Assembly (NCBI RefSeq): GCF_025717005.1
Contig: NZ_JAOVZU010000006.1
Span: 16,925-80,924, forward strand
Source: Actinotalea endophytica
Lineage (GTDB): Bacteria; Actinomycetota; Actinomycetes; Actinomycetales; Cellulomonadaceae
Direction of reading: 5' to 3'
Length of the DNA: 64,000 nt
Below the pieces are notes generated by a model that worked only from the letters and a program-made list of their open reading frames with translations, was not told where the DNA came from and did not search any database. Shown piece after piece: positions 59,909 to 64,000 of the stretch (position 1 is its first letter; every line of letters starts with the position of its first letter). The translations under genes were made by a program, and so were the position numbers.

Positions 59909-60769
59909 GTGACCGCCGAGACCGCCGCCCCGCCGGCCGAGAGCCCTCCCGGTCATCGGCTCCCGGCGTTCGCGGTCGCGGTGCTCGCGGGCCTGTCGGT
60001 GTTCGTGGTGCACCTGCTGTTCGTCACCTCGGTGAGCGGTCGCCAGGTCGACGGGGCAGCGCTGGAGGGCGCCGAGTACGGCCGCGGCCGGCTCTGGCAG
60101 GTGGCCGAGCCGGTGCTCAGCGTGATCTCGGTGCCGTTCGTGATCGTCGTCGTGCTGGTCGCGATGCTGATGGCCGTGCTGCGCCGCCGGATCGCGCTCG
60201 CGGTGCAGGTCGCGGTCCTGGTCGTCGGCTCCAACGTGACGACCCAGGTGCTGAAGAACTACCTGGTGCGCCCCGACCTCGGTCTGGACGACCGGATCGC
60301 CAACTCCCTGCCCAGCGGCCACACCACGGTCGCGGCGTCCGCTGCTGCCGCCCTCGTGCTGGCCGTGCCGCGCCGCTACCGCGCCCTCGCCGCGACGGTC
60401 GGCGCCGTCTACACCGCCGCGACCGGGATCTCCACCCTGATCGGTGGCTGGCACCGTCCGTCCGACGTGGTCGCGGCGCTCGGCGTGGTGATGGCCTGGG
60501 CGGGGCTCGTGCTAGCCTTCGGGCCGCGCGGCACCGGGTTCGGGCGCGCCGGTCACGTGCGCGGCGTGGCCTCGATGCTGGTCGGCGTGGGCATCGTGGT
60601 CGGCGGTCTGTCGGCGGTCGCGTACATGCGGGTCGCGGCCGCGGACACGATCGGTGACACCGAACTCCTGGTCGCCTACGCGGGCGGTGCGCTCGGCATC
60701 GTCGCGGTCTGCTCGGTGGCGTTCGGGATCCTCGTCGGGATCGTCGCCGCAGCCGATCCGGCCGACTGA
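59909..60769 (+). CDS. PAP2-family membrane phosphatase
   Basis: A 286-residue protein with six or so transmembrane helices. The three PAP2 motifs are visible: KNYLVRPDLG, NSLPSGHTTVAASA, and GGWHRPSDVVAALG. It probably hydrolyses a lipid phosphate such as undecaprenyl pyrophosphate or phosphatidate. The GTG at 59909 follows TACCGT by seven bases (leaderless type); the GTG at 59900 is an alternative. Confidence 0.88.
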   Translation: MTAETAAPPAESPPGHRLPAFAVAVLAGLSVFVVHLLFVTSVSGRQVDGAALEGAEYGRGRLWQVAEPVLSVISVPFVIVVVLVAMLMAVLRRRIALAVQVAVLVVGSNVTTQVLKNYLVRPDLGLDDRIANSLPSGHTTVAASAAAALVLAVPRRYRALAATVGAVYTAATGISTLIGGWHRPSDVVAALGVVMAWAGLVLAFGPRGTGFGRAGHVRGVASMLVGVGIVVGGLSAVAYMRVAAADTIGDTELLVAYAGGALGIVAVCSVAFGILVGIVAAADPAD

Positions 60770-60841
60770 ACGAGCGCTTCGAGAGGCCCCGGGACAGCCC
60801 CGATCGGGTGCCCGGACGCGGCGCTCGGCGCCGGATGTGCG

Positions 60842-60847
60842 TAAAGT
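60842..60847 (+). promoter_or_regulatory. Candidate topA -10 element
   Basis: TAAAGT lies 38 bases before the topA ATG in an AT-richer patch. No good -35 is seen at 17 bases. The implied 5' leader is about 32 bases and includes GAACGAGGAAG. Confidence 0.4.
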
Positions 60848-60885
60848 GCGCCACCGGACCACCCGCCAGCTGAACGAGGAAGACG

Positions 60886-63624
60886 ATGACCCGCAGGCTC
60901 GTGATCGTGGAGTCGCCGGCGAAGGCGCGCACGATCGCCGGCTACCTCGGCGAGGGATACACCGTCGAGGCGTCGGTCGGTCACATCCGTGACCTTCCGC
61001 AGCCCTCCGAGCTGCCCGCGGACATGAAGAAGGGCCCGTTCGGCAAGTTCGCGGTCGACGTCGACCACGACTTCGAGCCGTACTACGTGGTCGACTCGGA
61101 CAAGAAGAAGAAGGTCGCCGAGCTCAAGCGGGCGCTCAAGGACGCCGACGAGCTCTACCTCGCGACCGATGAGGACCGCGAGGGCGAGGCGATCGCCTGG
61201 CACCTGCTGGCCGAGCTCAAGCCCAAGGTGCCGGTCAAGCGGATGGTGTTCCACGAGATCACCCGGGAGGCCATCCAGCGTGCGCTCGAGGCCACCCGCG
61301 AGGTCGACGACCGGCTCGTCGACGCCCAGGAGACCCGGCGCATCCTCGACCGGCTCTACGGGTACGAGGTCTCCCCGGTGCTGTGGCGCAAGGTCCGCCA
61401 GGGACTGTCCGCGGGTCGTGTGCAGTCCGTCGCGATGCGCCTCGTGGTCGAGCGCGAGCGCGAGCGGATGGCCTTCCGGTCCGCCGACTACTGGGACGTC
61501 ACGGCCACCTTCGGGCACGCGTCGCCCGGCGCGGTGGAGCAGGAGGGGTGGTTCGAGGGGCGCCTGGTCGCCCTCGGCGACGCCCGGGTGGCGACCGGCC
61601 GGGACTTCGACGACCGCGGCACGCTGACCACGCGCGGTGCCGTGCACCTCGACGAGGCCGCCGCCGGTGCGCTGGTGACCGCTCTCGAGGACGCCGAGTT
61701 CACCGTGCGTAGCCTCGAGACCAAGCCGTACACGCGCCGCCCGGCGGCACCGTTCACCACGTCGACGCTGCAGCAGGAGGCCAGCCGCAAGCTGCGGATG
61801 GGCTCACGCCAGGCCATGCGGGTCGCGCAGTCGCTGTACGAGAACGGCTACATCACCTACATGCGGACCGACTCGCCCGTGCTGTCCGGCCAGGCGATCG
61901 CCGCCGCGCGCCGGCAGGCCGCCGAGCTGTACGGCCCGGAGTACGTCCCGGACGCTCCGCGCACGTACGGCGCGAAGGCGAAGGGCGCCCAGGAGGCGCA
62001 CGAGGCGATCCGCCCCGCCGGTGACCACTTCCGCACCCCCGCGCAGGTGTCGCGGGAGCTGTCCGGGGACGAGTTCCGGCTCTACGAGCTGATCTGGAAG
62101 CGCACCGTCGCCTCGCAGATGGCCGACGCGCGCGGCTCCACCGCGACCGTCCGGGTCGGCGCCGAGATCGCCACCGACGGCCTGCCCGACACCGCCGGCA
62201 CGGTGCGCGGCACCCCGCGGACCACCGCGCTGTTCGGGGCGTCCGGCACGGTCATCACGTTCCGCGGGTTCCTCGCCGCGTACGAGGAGGGCCGGGACGC
62301 CGAGCGCTACGAGGACGACGACACCCGGTCGAAGGGCGGCCCGCGCGAGGTCCGGCTGCCCGCGATGGCCGAGGGCGACCGGATGGCCGGCACCGACCTC
62401 ACCGCGGACGGCCACCGCACCTCCCCGCCGCCGCGCTACACCGAGGCGAGCCTGGTCAAGGCGCTCGAGGAGCGCGGCATCGGCCGGCCGTCGACGTACG
62501 CGGCGACGATCTCGGTGATCCAGGACCGTGGCTACGTGACGAGCCGCGGGCAGGCGCTCGTCCCGAGCTGGCTCGCGTTCGCGGTGACCCGGCTGCTCGA
62601 GGACAACCTCGCCGACCTGGTGGACTACGACTTCACGGCCGGCATGGAGACCGACCTCGACGCGATCGCCTCGGGCGAGAAGGAGCGGGTCGCCTGGCTG
62701 ACCCACTTCTACTTCGGCGAGGGCGACGAGGTCGGGCTGCGTGACCTGGTCGCCGGGCTGGGCGACATCGACGCACGCGAGGTGAACTCCATCCCGATCG
62801 CGGACGGTGTCACGCTGCGGGTCGGCCGTTACGGCCCGTACCTCGAGGGCGAGCTCGACGGTGAGGAGCGCCGCGCGTCCGTGCCGGACGACCTGGCCCC
62901 GGACGAGCTCACGGCGGAGCGGGCGCGTGAGCTGCTGGCCGCGCAGCCCGAGGGTGATCTCGAGCTCGGCGTGGACCCGAGCACCGGCACCACGATCGTC
63001 GCGAAGAAGGGCCGGTTCGGCCCGTACGTCACCGAGCTGCTGCCCGAGCCGCAGCTCGACCCGGACCTCACCCCGGCGCAGCGGAAGAAGGCGCTCGCGG
63101 CGGCGCCCAAGCCGCGCACGGCGTCGCTGCTCGCGTCGATGCAGCTGGAGACCGTGACGCTCGAGGACGCGCTCAAGCTGCTCTCGCTGCCGCGGGTGGT
63201 CGGCACCGACCCCGCCACCGGCGAGGAGATCACCGCGCAGAACGGCCGGTACGGGCCCTACCTGAAGAAGGGCACCGACTCGCGCAGCCTGCCGAGCGAG
63301 GACGCGATGTTCGAGGTCACGCTCGACGAGGCGTTGGCGATCTACGCCCAGCCCAAGCGCGGGCGTGGCGCGAGCAGCGCCGCACCGCTGCGCGAGCTCG
63401 GCGAGGACCCGGCCACCAAGAAGCCGGTGGTCGTCAAGGACGGCCGGTTCGGGCCGTACGTGACCGACGGCGAGACCAACGCGACGCTGCGCAAGGAGGA
63501 CGCGGTCGAGTCGATCACGATCGAGCGCGCCGCCGAGCTGCTCGCCGAGAAGCGCGCGAAGGGTCCGGCGAAGAAGGGCGGGCGTCGCACGTCGACCCGC
63601 TCGAAGGCGGCCACGAAGCGCTGA
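60886..63624 (+). CDS. topA: DNA topoisomerase I
   Basis: A 912-residue type IA topoisomerase that relaxes negative supercoils. TOPRIM motifs are LVIVESPAKARTIAGYLG and LYLATDEDREGEAIAWHL. The active-site Tyr is in GYITYMRTDSP. After the core (about residue 620), several Topo_C repeats of the actinobacterial type occur (VGRYGPYLEG, KGRFGPYVTELL, NGRYGPYLKKG, DGRFGPYVTDG), with a Lys/Arg-rich tail. ATG at 60886 with GAGGAAG. Confidence 0.96.
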   Translation: MTRRLVIVESPAKARTIAGYLGEGYTVEASVGHIRDLPQPSELPADMKKGPFGKFAVDVDHDFEPYYVVDSDKKKKVAELKRALKDADELYLATDEDREGEAIAWHLLAELKPKVPVKRMVFHEITREAIQRALEATREVDDRLVDAQETRRILDRLYGYEVSPVLWRKVRQGLSAGRVQSVAMRLVVERERERMAFRSADYWDVTATFGHASPGAVEQEGWFEGRLVALGDARVATGRDFDDRGTLTTRGAVHLDEAAAGALVTALEDAEFTVRSLETKPYTRRPAAPFTTSTLQQEASRKLRMGSRQAMRVAQSLYENGYITYMRTDSPVLSGQAIAAARRQAAELYGPEYVPDAPRTYGAKAKGAQEAHEAIRPAGDHFRTPAQVSRELSGDEFRLYELIWKRTVASQMADARGSTATVRVGAEIATDGLPDTAGTVRGTPRTTALFGASGTVITFRGFLAAYEEGRDAERYEDDDTRSKGGPREVRLPAMAEGDRMAGTDLTADGHRTSPPPRYTEASLVKALEERGIGRPSTYAATISVIQDRGYVTSRGQALVPSWLAFAVTRLLEDNLADLVDYDFTAGMETDLDAIASGEKERVAWLTHFYFGEGDEVGLRDLVAGLGDIDAREVNSIPIADGVTLRVGRYGPYLEGELDGEERRASVPDDLAPDELTAERARELLAAQPEGDLELGVDPSTGTTIVAKKGRFGPYVTELLPEPQLDPDLTPAQRKKALAAAPKPRTASLLASMQLETVTLEDALKLLSLPRVVGTDPATGEEITAQNGRYGPYLKKGTDSRSLPSEDAMFEVTLDEALAIYAQPKRGRGASSAAPLRELGEDPATKKPVVVKDGRFGPYVTDGETNATLRKEDAVESITIERAAELLAEKRAKGPAKKGGRRTSTRSKAATKR

Positions 63625-63677
63625 GCTGTGGGCCACCGGGCCCGGCGGCCGTCAGGGTGCGGTCGTAGCCTCGGACG

Positions 63678-64000
63678 GTGGCGCGCGACGACCAGGTCGA
63701 CGTCCTCCTCGACGAGGAGGCGGGCTCCGGCCCGCCGCGACCGGGTTCGCCCGGCACCGGGATCGCCGTGCCGCGCGTGCCGGCGTGGGCCCGCAGCGCC
63801 GCGGTCTGGGCGGCGGTGCTCGCCGTGCTGCTCGCGGGGGTGAGCGTCGCGGCCGGCCGGCAGGTCGCGACGACCGCGGCACGGCTGTCCGGCGCCGTGG
63901 CGCTCACCGGTTCGCTCGCGGCGCCGTGGTCCACGCGGTGGTCGGCGGACGCGACCTCGGTGCTCGGCGCGACGGGTGCGGTGCTGGTCACCGTGGACCC
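63678..64000 (+). CDS. N-terminal part of a membrane-anchored protein (cut by window edge)
   Basis: An open frame from the GTG at 63678 runs to the edge (107 codons). TAGCCT lies six bases before it (leaderless type). Residues about 1-40 are cytoplasmic and Asp/Glu/Pro-rich, and a transmembrane helix follows (AVWAAVLAVLLAGVSVAAG). The extracytoplasmic start (LAAPWSTRWSADATSVLGAT) resembles PQQ/BamB-like beta-propeller openings, but too little is visible to be sure. Confidence 0.6.
   Translation, partial: MARDDQVDVLLDEEAGSGPPRPGSPGTGIAVPRVPAWARSAAVWAAVLAVLLAGVSVAAGRQVATTAARLSGAVALTGSLAAPWSTRWSADATSVLGATGAVLVTVD

Overview
This 64 kb window is high-GC chromosomal DNA from an actinobacterium, most likely Micrococcales and Cellulomonas-like. 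That placement is inferred. The support is the strong G/C third-position bias, a mycothiol synthase (mshD), many GTG starts and leaderless promoters, System II cytochrome c biogenesis in the actinobacterial order, and an acs / ssd-tad / DUF1998 helicase / topA order resembling the mycobacterial chromosome. No tRNA, rRNA, CRISPR array, prophage or insertion sequence was recognised.

Layout. 0-6.2 kb: divergent yceI/marR, then histidine phosphatase, ResA-like thioredoxin, CcdA, ResB and CcsB in one translationally coupled operon. 6.3-9.6 kb: DUF1918/DUF1876 protein, a conserved hypothetical, a 5'-3' exonuclease and two convergent tandem flavodoxins. 9.6-12.1 kb: a SipW-type locus (TasA-like cargo, signal peptidase, LamG protein). 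12.3-16.3 kb: GGDEF-EAL protein, acyltransferase, msrB. 16.3-20.0 kb: a strongly structured RNA candidate ahead of the pap-pit phosphate transport operon, then a CPA2 antiporter. 20.1-32.7 kb: secreted protein, mutT1-ppk1, mshD, acsA with a DosR-like box, an Ala/Pro-rich membrane protein, a formate/nitrite family channel, malic enzyme, and a Fic-like protein. 33.1-37.4 kb: Flp/Tad pilus-type locus. 37.4-47.8 kb: helicase, STAS protein, ECF sigma/anti-sigma pair, K+-independent H+-pyrophosphatase, methyltransferase, NTF2-like protein.

47.9-59.3 kb is the most distinctive stretch: a MacAB-like export cassette with two different membrane-fusion (adaptor) proteins, an ABC ATPase, a FtsX/MacB permease, a Met-rich lipoprotein, and a frameshifted single-pass membrane protein. 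A DUF222-HNH gene follows, then an OmpR-family two-component system. The motif CACAG-N6-CACAG occurs twice upstream of the export operon and once upstream of the response regulator. This predicts that the two-component system controls both the exporter and itself.

59.5-64 kb holds a degenerate STAS protein, a PAP2 phosphatase, topA and the start of a membrane protein cut by the window edge. Several genes (Pit, Ppk, MutT1, HppA) handle phosphate, polyphosphate or pyrophosphate, but they lie in separate operons.
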